Origin: Blautia parvula
GTDB taxonomy: Bacteria > Bacillota > Clostridia > Lachnospirales > Lachnospiraceae
Length of the DNA: 64,000 nt
Direction of reading: 5' to 3'
NCBI RefSeq assembly: GCF_020215665.1
Contig: NZ_CP084061.1
Location: forward strand, 3,704,501 to 3,768,500
The notes beneath the pieces were generated by a model. The model was not told the DNA's origin. It ran no database searches and was given only the letters and a program-made list of their open reading frames with translations. The stretch's first letter is position 1; each line of letters opens with the position of its first letter. A program made the translations under genes and the position numbers. This document shows, piece by piece, positions 7,104 to 15,712 of this stretch.

Positions 7104-8267
7104 CTACCCTCTCTCGTCATTATGTAAACCATCTACATATGCCATCAACTCCCTCTCACTGGCAATATCGCCGTCAAAGGGATAGTTTTTTTCCACTTTC
7201 TCAAACAGCCGCTTCCATTTCTGTGCCGCTTCCCTGTCCTGATTCTGGATCAGATCATAGGCGTACTGAATACGCAGCACGGACGGCATGGAGGAGGAAC
7301 GCTTCAAAAACTCCTGAATCCCGGTCTTCTCATACTCTCTGCTCAGTTCTTCTCCGGGGCCATCCAGCATAAGTCTGCAGAAAATCATCTCCGCCTCCAA
7401 CATGGACCTTTGGATTCCTATAAGACCGGAAGCATGTTCCAGCAGCCTTTCGCCTATTTTAAGGGCTGCCGGGAAGTCCTGCCTGTCAATATTCCGGCCG
7501 GCGGCAAATACACCGGTTGCCACACACAGAGCATTATCCCACAGCACTTCCGATACAGGTTCAAACCACTCCTGTGGCATATCTTTCAAGCGTACTCCCA
7601 ATGTAAACTGTTCATTTATCTTTAGCTGCAGCCACAGACAGCGCACTGCCTCTTTATCCTTCCCCAGATGGAGCGCATTGTATCCATCATTGTTTATCCC
7701 GCCAAGCCGCATGGGCACTGCATTCATCAGTGCAAGAAAGACACCGACAACAGCAAATGCCATAAACAGGATCTGCAGATACCCGTGTCCGTCTGCTGCA
7801 AAACAGATCATTAAGGATATGGCAGCAGACAGCAGATTAAAAAGGCTTCCGCCCAGATTGTACAGCAGATACGGCATACTTCCATTCACCAAGTCAGGCG
7901 GTGCCAGAAGGCACTGTCCCCCTGTACCCATAAGGGAATACCGGCCCCGCTTAATTCCGTCTCTTTTCTTAACCAGAATCATTTTTCCCACACGGAAGGA
8001 AGAAAACTTATATCCGCTCAGAAGCCCGCAGACCAGATGGCCCCCTTCATGTACGATCGTCTGCAGAAATGCAGCCACATAAAGGCACAGGATTATCCAC
8101 GCAAGACCTGCCAGAATTTCCGCAATCCTGACCTTTCCTCCATGCATTCTCTCCACAAACATCATGCCAAAGTACCCGCACGCTCCGCCGATCACGGCTC
8201 CCACGATCATCTGCGGCCACAGTCTCTGTCTTTTCTTTTTTATTCTGCCCATAATCTGCTCATTCAT
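7104..8267 (-). CDS. M50-like membrane metalloprotease with C-terminal cytoplasmic domain
   Basis: 387 residues. Membrane helices near residues 20-37 and 48-70 lead into HEGGHLVCGLLSGY, where H73, E74 and H77 give the HExxH zinc site of site-2-protease-like enzymes. More helices follow at about 155-195, and NAVPMRLGGINNDGYNAL near 195-210 resembles the LPxxxLDGG-type third-ligand region, with N-D in place of the usual residues. The last 180 residues are soluble and helical, possibly a TPR-like platform. Such proteases cut membrane-embedded regulators or take part in peptide maturation. Substrate unknown. It is followed by DUF1622. Confidence 0.75.
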   Translation of the reverse strand: MNEQIMGRIKKKRQRLWPQMIVGAVIGGACGYFGMMFVERMHGGKVRIAEILAGLAWIILCLYVAAFLQTIVHEGGHLVCGLLSGYKFSSFRVGKMILVKKRDGIKRGRYSLMGTGGQCLLAPPDLVNGSMPYLLYNLGGSLFNLLSAAISLMICFAADGHGYLQILFMAFAVVGVFLALMNAVPMRLGGINNDGYNALHLGKDKEAVRCLWLQLKINEQFTLGVRLKDMPQEWFEPVSEVLWDNALCVATGVFAAGRNIDRQDFPAALKIGERLLEHASGLIGIQRSMLEAEMIFCRLMLDGPGEELSREYEKTGIQEFLKRSSSMPSVLRIQYAYDLIQNQDREAAQKWKRLFEKVEKNYPFDGDIASERELMAYVDGLHNDERG

Positions 8268-8431
8268 CCTCCCAAAACAGCCTGTACGGCAAATACGCCC
8301 GGCTGTTGATCAATCTGCTGTCTCTTAATTTCTACAGTTACATATCATCTTACCCTGTATCCCGCCCACAACTTCAGGTGCTACGGCTAAAATATCGGAC
8401 TGCAGGGCAGCCGAACCACTCCACATTTCTT
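8268..8431. other. Short intergenic region, nothing clear
   Basis: 164 bases between the start of the M50-like gene and the stop of the TetR gene. It must hold the promoter of the protease operon and possibly a terminator for TetR, but no convincing hairpin or -35/-10 pair was found. Confidence 0.3.
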
Positions 8432-9046
8432 TTATTTGTGGTAAATGCGGGCAAATTCTCTTACCTGCCGCTCCAGTTCCTCAAGTCCGTCCTCCACACT
8501 GCATTCCGGGCTGTCATATTTATTCAGCAGAAAAAATATGGGGGCATAAAAATTAATTGCCATGGCCCTGGCATCCGCCTCTCGAAAGACTCCCTGACGT
8601 ATCATTTCCTCAAACAAAACCGTCTGATAACGGATACTATCCTCCATATAAATCTTCCTGTACACTGCCGCGATCTCCCTGTCCCTGTACTGCTCTATGG
8701 TGAGCATTCTGCGGAATCTGCCTGCAAAAGGGTCCTGCAGGTAAAACAGAAAGACCTTCCTGCTCAGCTCCACCAACTCCTCCACGCTTATGACGCCGTA
8801 GGCAAATGCTGCCGCCTCCACAGTGGTATCATCCGGAAGGCCAAACGTGTGGCTCATGGCCTCCATTCTTCTGGCCATCTCCTCCACAATGGTCTCAAAA
8901 ATCTCCTTTTTGCTTTTAAAATGCTTATACAGGGAACTATCTTTGATTCCCACCGCATCCGCGATATTTTTTACACTGGTCCCCTGATACCCCCTGCTTG
9001 AAAAAAGTGTCAGGGCCTCCTCCACAATCCGCTCTTTAGTTGACAT
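8432..9046 (-). CDS. TetR/AcrR-family transcriptional regulator
   Basis: 204 residues. The N-terminal helix-turn-helix is classical: KERIVEEALTLFSSRGYQGTSVKNIADAVGIKDSSLYKHFKSKKEIF. The remaining helices form a ligand-binding dimer domain of no recognised subtype. It overlaps the radical SAM gene by 11 bases, so the two are translated together. Two almost identical 16-base palindromes lie in and just after the promoter of the operon, the expected arrangement for self-repression. Ligand unknown. Confidence 0.93.
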   Translation of the reverse strand: MSTKERIVEEALTLFSSRGYQGTSVKNIADAVGIKDSSLYKHFKSKKEIFETIVEEMARRMEAMSHTFGLPDDTTVEAAAFAYGVISVEELVELSRKVFLFYLQDPFAGRFRRMLTIEQYRDREIAAVYRKIYMEDSIRYQTVLFEEMIRQGVFREADARAMAINFYAPIFFLLNKYDSPECSVEDGLEELERQVREFARIYHK

Positions 9047-10193
9047 AACTTTGCTGTTTCCCTTCCAGATATTTTTTCACAGTTTCTTCCTGTTCAAACA
9101 ATGCACAGCCCCCTGTATGTATACCGGTGAGGTTTCCATCCTCCCGCAGTCTGCGAAACAACGGAGAACGCATAGCTTCCTTAAGACTTACATCCTGCAG
9201 ACTGGTGTCCGAATAGGGGGAGAAGGGACACGGTTCCGCCCCGCCCCGGGCATTGATATGGAAAAATCCCCGCCCTGCGGCAAGACACCCTCCGGATGCC
9301 CTCTCATCTCCCGGAAAAGAAATCAGAAGCATATCCCTCTGCGTCTCCCGCAGCGCATCCAGCCTGTCTGCCATATATACCCGATCCTCATCATCCGGTG
9401 CAAGGCCTGCCGTATCTCTGTCCACAGGTACATATTCCACATAAATCACAGCTCTGCAGCCCAATAGGGAAAGTTTTTCAGAGAAAGTATCTGCAGTTAC
9501 TTCCTCCATATTTTCTTTTGTCACCGTAACAGACACTCCATATAAGATATTCCGCGCCTTTAGCGCCTCCATGGTCTGCAGCAGACAGTCATAGATCCCG
9601 GCGCCTCTTCTGGCATCCGTCTTCTCTCTGTCCCCCTCAATGCTGAGAACCGGCAGAAGATTCCTGTTATCCGCAAATAGCTGCAGGCAGGCATCTCCCT
9701 CCGAGTCCGGCCCGCTTTTCCCGCTGTCCGGCAGAGTATTGTTAATAATCATAGTACCATTGGTGAAAACAGGGAACAAGATATTTTTTCGCATTCCTGC
9801 TGCTTTCAGCACATCCGGCCTCATCAAAGGCTCCCCGCCTGCCAGCAGTATGAAGCCCACCCCCATATCCTCTGCCTGCGCAAAAATATCATCCCACTGT
9901 TCAGCGCGCATCCCATTGTGCTCAGCCCCGCTGCTGCAGGCACGATTGGCCCATGCATAACAGCCTTTACAGCGGAGGTTGCACCGGCTGGTGATGCTGG
10001 CAATCAGAAACGGCGGGATATGCTCCCCATTTTTTTCAGCCTTCCTTCGTTTCCCCGCCGCCTGTCTGGCAGCCTGTGCATATTTCACCAGAAATACGGC
10101 GGATCTCGGATTTGTAAGAGACGCTTTCTTCATGCCTCTGATAATATTTTCCACCCCGCGGTTAAGATATTGTTCCAACTGTAATTTTTCCAT
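9036..10193 (-). CDS. Radical SAM protein
   Basis: 385 residues. The CxxxCxxC iron-sulfur motif is C71, C75, C78 in SRCNLRCKGCYAW. Then come GGEPLMRPDVL (the GGE motif binding S-adenosylmethionine), LSIEGD and VTVTKENME strands of the TIM barrel. A C-terminal part contains INARGGAEPCPFSPYSD and GCALFEQEE, partly like a SPASM domain but with too few Cys for two auxiliary clusters. A 70-residue helical N-terminal extension precedes the barrel. Family members activate enzymes or modify peptides. No peptide precursor gene is seen nearby. First gene of an operon with tetR. Confidence 0.85.
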   Translation of the reverse strand: MEKLQLEQYLNRGVENIIRGMKKASLTNPRSAVFLVKYAQAARQAAGKRRKAEKNGEHIPPFLIASITSRCNLRCKGCYAWANRACSSGAEHNGMRAEQWDDIFAQAEDMGVGFILLAGGEPLMRPDVLKAAGMRKNILFPVFTNGTMIINNTLPDSGKSGPDSEGDACLQLFADNRNLLPVLSIEGDREKTDARRGAGIYDCLLQTMEALKARNILYGVSVTVTKENMEEVTADTFSEKLSLLGCRAVIYVEYVPVDRDTAGLAPDDEDRVYMADRLDALRETQRDMLLISFPGDERASGGCLAAGRGFFHINARGGAEPCPFSPYSDTSLQDVSLKEAMRSPLFRRLREDGNLTGIHTGGCALFEQEETVKKYLEGKQQSYVN

Positions 10194-10237
10194 ACACTTC
10201 CCTCTCCCTTTCTCTGCATAGACTCTCTGCTCCTCAG

Positions 10238-10292
10238 GCTAGCAATCACTAGCTCTTTATCTCATTGTAGCTAGTATTCACTAGCTTGTCAA
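10238..10292 (-). promoter_or_regulatory. Promoter with two TetR-type operators
   Basis: The -35 TTGACA is at 10287-10292 and the -10 TACAAT at 10264-10269, with a 17-base spacer. Two 16-base palindromes lie here, GCTAGTGAATACTAGC filling the spacer (10270-10285) and GCTAGTGATTGCTAGC just after the -10 (10238-10253). Their centres are 32 bases apart, about three helical turns. A dimer on either site would block RNA polymerase. Confidence 0.85.
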
Positions 10293-10391
10293 GCAAAATA
10301 AATCATGACTTCTTTGGAAATGAATGTTAAAATATAAGAATCACAGTAAATGGCACCCGCATCCGCACGCATATGAAATGAGGAAACCTCT

Positions 10392-11159
10392 TTGAAAAAT
10401 ATACTGGAATTAAACCATGTAAAAAAAGAATACTCCGCCGACGGCCTGAAGACCCTGGCCGTGGACGATGTCAGTTTTTCTGTACCTGAGGGAAGTTTTA
10501 TAGGGGTTATGGGGGCCTCCGGCTCCGGAAAATCCACACTGCTGAACCTTATCTCCACCATTGACCGGACCACCTCCGGCCGGATCATACTTGACGGTAC
10601 AGACCTCTCCCAGATACACCCAAACCAAATGGCACAGTTCCGCAGAGAGCATCTGGGATTCATTTTCCAGGATTATAACCTGCTGGACACTCTGACCCTG
10701 CGGGAAAATATAGCGCTTGCCCTCACAATAAAAGAACTTCCCCGAGCAGAGATCACCAAAATCACATTGGAGACTGCAGCCAGACTGGAAATAGAAGATA
10801 TCCTGGACAAGTTCCCCTGCCAGGTATCCGGCGGACAGCGGCAGCGATGCGCCTGTGCAAGGGCAGTCGCTGCCAGTCCCCGGCTCATACTGGCTGATGA
10901 GCCTACCGGTGCCCTGGATTCCCACTCTGCCAGGAACCTGATGGAGACCCTGGTGATGCTTAACAGGGAGTTTGGCGCCACAATCCTTATGGTCACCCAT
11001 GACGCCTTCTCAGCCAGCTACTGCAAGACGATTCTGTTTATGAAGGATGGGAAGATTGTCCATTCCCTGGCACACCAAAAACAGGACCAATGGGGTTATT
11101 TTATGGAAATATTAAATACCACTGCAAAAGTAATGGGGGATTCCGGATATGTATCTTAG
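10392..11159 (+). CDS. ABC transporter ATP-binding protein (FtsX/BceA-type)
   Basis: 255 residues starting with TTG at 10392 after AATGAGGAAA. Walker A is GASGSGKST at 41-49, the ABC signature is VSGGQRQRCACARAVA, and Walker B is LILADEPTGALD with a conserved H loop in VTHD. The pattern with GAxGSGKST and EPTGALD is that of the MacB/BceA/LolD branch, which powers FtsX-type permeases acting on antimicrobial peptides or lipoproteins. The C-terminus carries an extra stretch of about 25 residues beyond the usual end. It overlaps the permease gene by 11 bases. Role in peptide resistance is inferred. Confidence 0.9.
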   Translation: MKNILELNHVKKEYSADGLKTLAVDDVSFSVPEGSFIGVMGASGSGKSTLLNLISTIDRTTSGRIILDGTDLSQIHPNQMAQFRREHLGFIFQDYNLLDTLTLRENIALALTIKELPRAEITKITLETAARLEIEDILDKFPCQVSGGQRQRCACARAVAASPRLILADEPTGALDSHSARNLMETLVMLNREFGATILMVTHDAFSASYCKTILFMKDGKIVHSLAHQKQDQWGYFMEILNTTAKVMGDSGYVS

Positions 11160-12462
11160 ACTTGCTCTCCGAAACGCCAGGCGTTCGGGCCATGATTATC
11201 TGATCTATATGACTACGCTTACTATTTTGATCGGGGTCATGATGTTGTCCGACCTCACTGCCGCTGCGGGAAAAATGGAGGCAGGCTTTGAGACGAGTTC
11301 TCTGCCGCTCATCATAACAGTCATTATCCTCCTTCTGCTGAATTACATGAATCGCTTTATTCTGAACCAGAGAGCACGGGAGTTTGCTGCCTATGCTCTG
11401 ATGGGAATGGAAAAAAACAGATTGTCCTGGATGTACTTTACAGAATTTTTGTTTCTCGGACTGCTCTGTTTTATATTGGGACTTGCTGTTGGAATACTGT
11501 TATACTATGGGCTTTCCCTCCCCTTTTCCCGTTTCCTTGACAGATCACAGATAAACCTTATCCTGATTTTGCAGGCTGCTGCACAGACCGGTTTTTACTT
11601 TATGGCCATACAGGTTCTGTCCCTCCTGAACTGCCGGAGGATTATCAGCCGTCTGGAAATCATCCAGCTTATGACCGTTCAAAAGAAGAACCGGCAGGCC
11701 TCTGTCACCCGTTTCAGCAGAATATGGCCGGCAGCTTCGCTTATCAGCTTTCTTCTTTTCTGCTCTCTCGTGTCTGCCATTGCCTTTCTTCCGGGAAATG
11801 AAGGTATGGCGTTCGTTTCCTGCATCGCTCCGGTTATGCTGTTTTTCGTCTTTTCTTTTTATAAGGCGTCCTATATAAACGGCAATAAATACCGACAGCA
11901 GAAAAATGAACACCTGTACCACAAAAACCGGCTTTACACCGCAGCCCTGCTGCTTTCAGACAGCAGATCCGATATCCTTATAAACAGTGTCCTCTGCACC
12001 TGTCTGCTTTTCTCCTTTTCCTCTTTTCTATGCGGATGGGTCATGCTGCAGGCCAAGGATGCAGTTATGGATGCGGTCTCACAGAGATGGATGGGATTTC
12101 TTCAGATCTGCATGTGCTCTGCTTTTATTGTCATCTATTTTTCCGTTCTGTCTGTGCAGCAGATCGTAAGCATCCGCAAAGAGGCTCATGGGCTGCAGGT
12201 TCTGCAGTATCTGGGAAAAAACCGGCTCCAGGTGACAAGACTTATGGCCCTGCAGATCTGTCTGAAATTTTCCATCCCGCTCATTCCCTGGGCCATTCTG
12301 ATGCTGCCTGCCGTTCTGCTGTCTGACCATAAATTAACCCTCGCTTTGAGGACACCGCATCTGGTGCTTCAGGGGGCTGTGGGGTTTCTGATCTGCTTTA
12401 CCCTGCTTTATCTCCTGTATTTTTATCTGGTTTACCATACAAATATAAAGAATATTTCTTAG
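11149..12462 (+). CDS. FtsX-like ABC transporter permease
   Basis: 437 residues with about eight membrane helices. The opening MYLRLALRNARRSGHDYLIYMTTLTILIGVMM is the start of a BceB-like permease, followed by helices near 50-70, 100-140, 195-245 and four at the C-terminus. It is shorter than true BceB (about 640 residues) and lacks the large extracellular domain that binds bacitracin-like peptides. It pairs with the preceding ATPase by gene overlap. No two-component system is adjacent, unlike classical Bce modules. Substrate unknown. Confidence 0.8.
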   Translation: MYLRLALRNARRSGHDYLIYMTTLTILIGVMMLSDLTAAAGKMEAGFETSSLPLIITVIILLLLNYMNRFILNQRAREFAAYALMGMEKNRLSWMYFTEFLFLGLLCFILGLAVGILLYYGLSLPFSRFLDRSQINLILILQAAAQTGFYFMAIQVLSLLNCRRIISRLEIIQLMTVQKKNRQASVTRFSRIWPAASLISFLLFCSLVSAIAFLPGNEGMAFVSCIAPVMLFFVFSFYKASYINGNKYRQQKNEHLYHKNRLYTAALLLSDSRSDILINSVLCTCLLFSFSSFLCGWVMLQAKDAVMDAVSQRWMGFLQICMCSAFIVIYFSVLSVQQIVSIRKEAHGLQVLQYLGKNRLQVTRLMALQICLKFSIPLIPWAILMLPAVLLSDHKLTLALRTPHLVLQGAVGFLICFTLLYLLYFYLVYHTNIKNIS

Positions 12463-12476
12463 GAACAACATTAGAA

Positions 12477-12546
12477 ATCCCGGGGTTCGCCGGCAGGAAT
12501 ACGGAACAGGCTGCTCCGTATCCATGCCCGGCAAAGCTCCGGGATA
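12477..12546. terminator. Compound hairpin between convergent genes
   Basis: Outer arms ATCCCGGGG and CTCCGGGAT enclose an inner stem TACGGA-ACAGGCTGC-TCCGTA and a GCCGGCA/TGCCCGGC pair. It lies between the convergent permease and lipoprotein genes and could stop both transcripts. There is no strong T run on either side. Confidence 0.4.
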
Positions 12547-12551
12547 CTGTT

Positions 12552-14018
12552 TTATTGATTGATAAATGCAGCGATGGTCTCTGTCACATCATCGGGGACA
12601 TGTTTTGTTCCCTGATAGCTGGCAGGGCCGTCGTCATATCTGCCTTCTGTAAATAGATGGGTAAGTCCCGGGAAGGACACAAACTTCCAGTTATCACTGC
12701 CCTCATAATTTTCTTTCCATATCTGAAAATCATCCATGGTCACCTGATAGTCTTCCTCACCCTGCAGGACAAGCACAGGAACGGTTATGTCTGCCGCTTC
12801 CTTTACGGCATCATAGTCCAGGAGACTCTTAATATAAGTCTGGTTCTGGCCCATGATCCTCTCATCCTCGGGCAGAGAATCTATATTCCTCATCTGTTCC
12901 ACTGCTGCAAGCCCCTGTTCAAAAGCTGCCTTCTCCTGCTCGGTCGGCTCAGAGTTCAGGCTTTGAAGAAACTTATACTGCCTTTCCAGGGTATCCGCAA
13001 ACCCTCTTGCCGGTCCGGCCATCATGATACAGCCGTCCGGCTGGCCTTCCTTTGCGATTGCCCCCATCATCTGGGCGCCCTGGCTGTGGCCAACCACATA
13101 TACCTTTGAAACGCCTTCCTGTTCACGCAGCATCTTAACTGCCGCTGCAGCGTCATTTACCGTCTCATCGTATACGGTAAAATCTTTATCCTCTGCTAAT
13201 TCCTTTCCATACACATAAGAAATCTTATCATAACGGTATGAGGCGATTCCTCTCTCGGCAAGTCCCCATGCCAAATCCTGAAATGGCTTGATCTGCCCAA
13301 GCGCCTCATTCCTGTCGCCGCTGCCTGAGCCGTGTACGAATACCACAGCGGGATATTCTTTCAGATTTTTAGGTGCCGCAAATGTTCCGGGCAGCGTGCG
13401 TCCTCCCGCTATACTCAGATCCATATCTGTCTCCGTCACATTTTCCGGTATGGATACCGCTTCTTTCTGTTCCTGATACGCACCTGTATGGACGCCTCCT
13501 ATCCTGCCGTCCAGCACGGATATTACCATATTCAGCGGCTGTACGGTAAAATCGCAGGGAACCTGAATTGTATTATAACCGGCCTGCGGTTCCGACTCCC
13601 ATGCAGGCTGAACCTCTTTCAGTTCGCCCACTGCATCCAGGGTACTCTGAAAAGCAGAAAGAATCTGACCACTATCCACAGCAGCTTTCATCTGATCCGT
13701 GTATTCATAATTGCCCTTGATATTCTCTTCACTGCCTGCAATTAAATCCTTCACAAATGCCTCGGCAGTCTCCAAAAGCTTCTGATCATCCGTCCGGGCA
13801 TCTGCTTTATCCTGACTCTCTGCAGCCCCTTCTTTCTCATCCCCGGAACTGTTCCCGCCGGATGCTCCGTCCTCTTTTTCTGCAGTACTGTCTTCCTTCT
13901 GTGTATTCTCTTCCTTTTCCTCTGTGCCTTTGTCTTTCTCATTGCCCTTGCCGGAACAGCCTGCAAGCGCCGCCATAAGAGCAATACCCAGAATGGTTAT
14001 GATCATTTTCTTTTTCAT
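12552..14018 (-). CDS. Lipoprotein with DUF3887 and alpha/beta hydrolase domains
   Basis: 488 residues. A signal peptide ends in LAGC (C21), so the protein is lipid-anchored outside the membrane. An acidic Lys/Glu/Asp/Ser linker runs to about 75. A DUF3887 domain (about 75-180) contains QVPCDFTVQPLNM and IGGVHTGAY. An alpha/beta hydrolase domain has the oxyanion region VFVHGSGSGDRNE near 228, nucleophile S312 in GHSQGA, a later GEEDYQV acid region and GLTHLF with the likely catalytic His. It probably hydrolyses an ester or peptide at the cell surface. The DUF3887 part resembles the lipoprotein at 36418-36957. Confidence 0.88.
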   Translation of the reverse strand: MKKKMIITILGIALMAALAGCSGKGNEKDKGTEEKEENTQKEDSTAEKEDGASGGNSSGDEKEGAAESQDKADARTDDQKLLETAEAFVKDLIAGSEENIKGNYEYTDQMKAAVDSGQILSAFQSTLDAVGELKEVQPAWESEPQAGYNTIQVPCDFTVQPLNMVISVLDGRIGGVHTGAYQEQKEAVSIPENVTETDMDLSIAGGRTLPGTFAAPKNLKEYPAVVFVHGSGSGDRNEALGQIKPFQDLAWGLAERGIASYRYDKISYVYGKELAEDKDFTVYDETVNDAAAAVKMLREQEGVSKVYVVGHSQGAQMMGAIAKEGQPDGCIMMAGPARGFADTLERQYKFLQSLNSEPTEQEKAAFEQGLAAVEQMRNIDSLPEDERIMGQNQTYIKSLLDYDAVKEAADITVPVLVLQGEEDYQVTMDDFQIWKENYEGSDNWKFVSFPGLTHLFTEGRYDDGPASYQGTKHVPDDVTETIAAFINQ

Positions 14019-14063
14019 AGCGAAACCTCCTTACCACTGTCTGTTATTTTCTTTGTTGGCTTC

Positions 14064-14091
14064 ACTATATCACACGGTCCCAAAATCACAA
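14064..14091 (-). promoter_or_regulatory. Promoter of the lipoprotein hydrolase gene
   Basis: The -35 TTGTGA (14086-14091) and -10 TATAGT (14064-14069) are separated by 16 bases, about 45 bases before the ATG. AAGGAGG follows at the usual distance from the start codon. Confidence 0.65.
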
Positions 14092-14105
14092 CTGCCTTAA
14101 CACAA

Positions 14106-14174
14106 GGTACAGAAAACAGAGAATAACGTAAGCTGCTGTAATCCGTGCCGGCAGAGGCTCACATTTTCTGTACC
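14106..14174 (-). terminator. Long-loop inverted repeat after the GH1 gene
   Basis: GGTACAGAAAA (14106-14116) and TTTTCTGTACC (14164-14174) pair perfectly over 11 bases with a loop of about 47 bases. The tail on the minus strand is only weakly T-rich. It may end the GH1 transcript or stabilise its 3' end. Confidence 0.4.
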
Positions 14175-14204
14175 CTCTGTTCACTAAATTATTGGCAGTT
14201 CTCC

Positions 14205-15560
14205 CTACAGATTTGCACCGTTATTCCTGATTACTTCTGCATACCAGTTTGCAGAATCCTTTAATATACGTTCCTGTGTCTCAAAATCCACGTAAACCAT
14301 ACCAAACCTGTCGGAATATCCCTTTGCCCACTCAAAGTTATCAATCACGGACCAGGCAAAATAAGCATCCACCCTCACTCCATCCTCTATGGCGCGCCCA
14401 AGTTCCCGCAGATATCTATGGTAAAAATCAATCCGGCCCGGATCATGGACCTTACCGTCCAGGGACACCACATCCGCACAGCAGCATCCGTTTTCTGTGA
14501 TGACGATAGGCTTCCGGTAGCGCTCATACAAAAACCGCGGGCCCCAGTAAAGAGACTCCGGAACCACAGGCCATCCATTGCCTGTCCTGGGGTAGCCTAC
14601 AGGGCGCTCCACAGTCTCCCATCCGCCCTTTTTATCACTTTTTACCCTGTATCCATTGTAAATATTCTGTCCGTAGAAATCCAGCGGCTGATGCATCAGT
14701 TCCAGGTCCTCCGGTTTAAATTCCGGCATATCCTTCTCAAAAAGTTTCAGCCCATCCTCCGGATATCTGCCCAGCATGACCGGGTCACTCCACCAGCTCA
14801 CGGACCACATATAATCCGGTTTATCCTCCACCGCGAAATAAGCTCTCCGTGCAGCCTCAATATCCTCCAGGGTGTCCGACGCGGGAATCACCGGATTGGA
14901 GGTAGGCGCATATCCGATCTGCGCATCCGGCACCAGGCTTCTGATGGCCTGTACAGCCTTGCCATGTGCCATCATCACATGGTGGGCCATTTCCAGTACA
15001 CTGCGGCGGGACATAATGTTGCCGGGAGCGTGTTCTCCGCTCACGTGCCCCAGACCGACAAAACACTGCGGTTCATTGAAGGTCATGAAGAATTTGACCC
15101 TGTCACCGAATGCCCTGGCCGCCACTGCCGCATACTCTGCAAACCAATTGACGATTTCCGGGTTCTGCCAGCCGCCCATCCGGTGCAGGGCAAAGGGCAG
15201 ATCCCAGTGAAACAGTGTCAGGCAGGGTTTAATATTGTACTTTAAAAGCTCATCGATCAATGCGTTGTAGAAGTCTATCCCGCTCTGATTAACCTCTCCT
15301 CTTCCCTCCGGCAGGATCCTGGACCATGCAATCGAAAAACGGTATGCCCGGATTCCCATATCCGCCATCATCTTTACGTCCTCCTTGTAGCGGTGATAAT
15401 GGTCACAGGCCACATCTCCGTTATGCATGGAGAAGACTTTGCCCGGAGTCCTGCAGAAATCATCCCATACCGTGTACCCCCTGCCGTCTTCAAATGCACC
15501 GCCCTCTATCTGGTAAGAAGCGGTTGCTGTACCCCATAAAAAACTCTCTGGAAATCCCAT
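14205..15560 (-). CDS. Glycoside hydrolase family 1, beta-glucosidase or 6-phospho-beta-glucosidase type
   Basis: 451 residues from the ATG at 15560, with AGGAGG seven bases away; the open frame runs further but without a ribosome site. Family 1 marks: FLWGTATASYQIEGG at the N-terminus, the acid/base Glu in FMTFNEPQ (about residue 164), and the nucleophile Glu in VITENGC (about 352). WSVIDNFEWAKGYSDRFGMVYVDF near the end matches the aglycone-side loop seen in true beta-glucosidases rather than phospho-glucosidases. It acts in the cytoplasm on glucosides brought in by the adjacent importer. A strong terminator and separate promoter lie just upstream. Confidence 0.95.
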   Translation of the reverse strand: MGFPESFLWGTATASYQIEGGAFEDGRGYTVWDDFCRTPGKVFSMHNGDVACDHYHRYKEDVKMMADMGIRAYRFSIAWSRILPEGRGEVNQSGIDFYNALIDELLKYNIKPCLTLFHWDLPFALHRMGGWQNPEIVNWFAEYAAVAARAFGDRVKFFMTFNEPQCFVGLGHVSGEHAPGNIMSRRSVLEMAHHVMMAHGKAVQAIRSLVPDAQIGYAPTSNPVIPASDTLEDIEAARRAYFAVEDKPDYMWSVSWWSDPVMLGRYPEDGLKLFEKDMPEFKPEDLELMHQPLDFYGQNIYNGYRVKSDKKGGWETVERPVGYPRTGNGWPVVPESLYWGPRFLYERYRKPIVITENGCCCADVVSLDGKVHDPGRIDFYHRYLRELGRAIEDGVRVDAYFAWSVIDNFEWAKGYSDRFGMVYVDFETQERILKDSANWYAEVIRNNGANL

Positions 15561-15595
15561 AAAATATCCTCCTGTATATGCTGTTATATACTTCC

Positions 15596-15624
15596 ATTTT
15601 AAGTGAAAAACCCTCTGTTTACAA
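15596..15624 (-). promoter_or_regulatory. Promoter of the GH1 gene
   Basis: The -35 TTGTAA (15619-15624) and -10 TAAAAT (15596-15601) have a 17-base spacer, 36 bases before the ATG. It lies after the terminator of the upstream sugar operon, so GH1 can be expressed on its own. Confidence 0.65.
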
Positions 15625-15634
15625 CTGTCAGTAG

Positions 15635-15659
15635 AAAAAGAGTCCGGAAAACCGGACTC
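15635..15659 (-). terminator. Intrinsic terminator of the sugar catabolic operon
   Basis: GAGTCCGG-AAAA-CCGGACTC, an eight-base-pair perfect stem with a four-base loop (15640-15659), followed on the minus strand by five T. It lies 54 bases after the stop of the isomerase/epimerase gene. Confidence 0.92.
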
Positions 15660-15712
15660 CTGCGCCAAAGCGTCGGCAGTATTTAACTTCCGTACCCGCT
15701 TGGTCTTTATGT

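Noticed and set aside
7402-8082. A 226-codon plus-strand frame opposite the M50-like gene
   Set aside because: Antisense to the protease gene, which has membrane helices and HEGGH; the plus frame is Pro/Arg/Ser-rich without any domain.
11149-12462. Calling the 10.4-12.5 kb ABC pair a bacitracin resistance (BceAB) system
   Set aside because: The permease is about 200 residues too short, lacks the large extracellular domain, and no Bce-type two-component system is adjacent.
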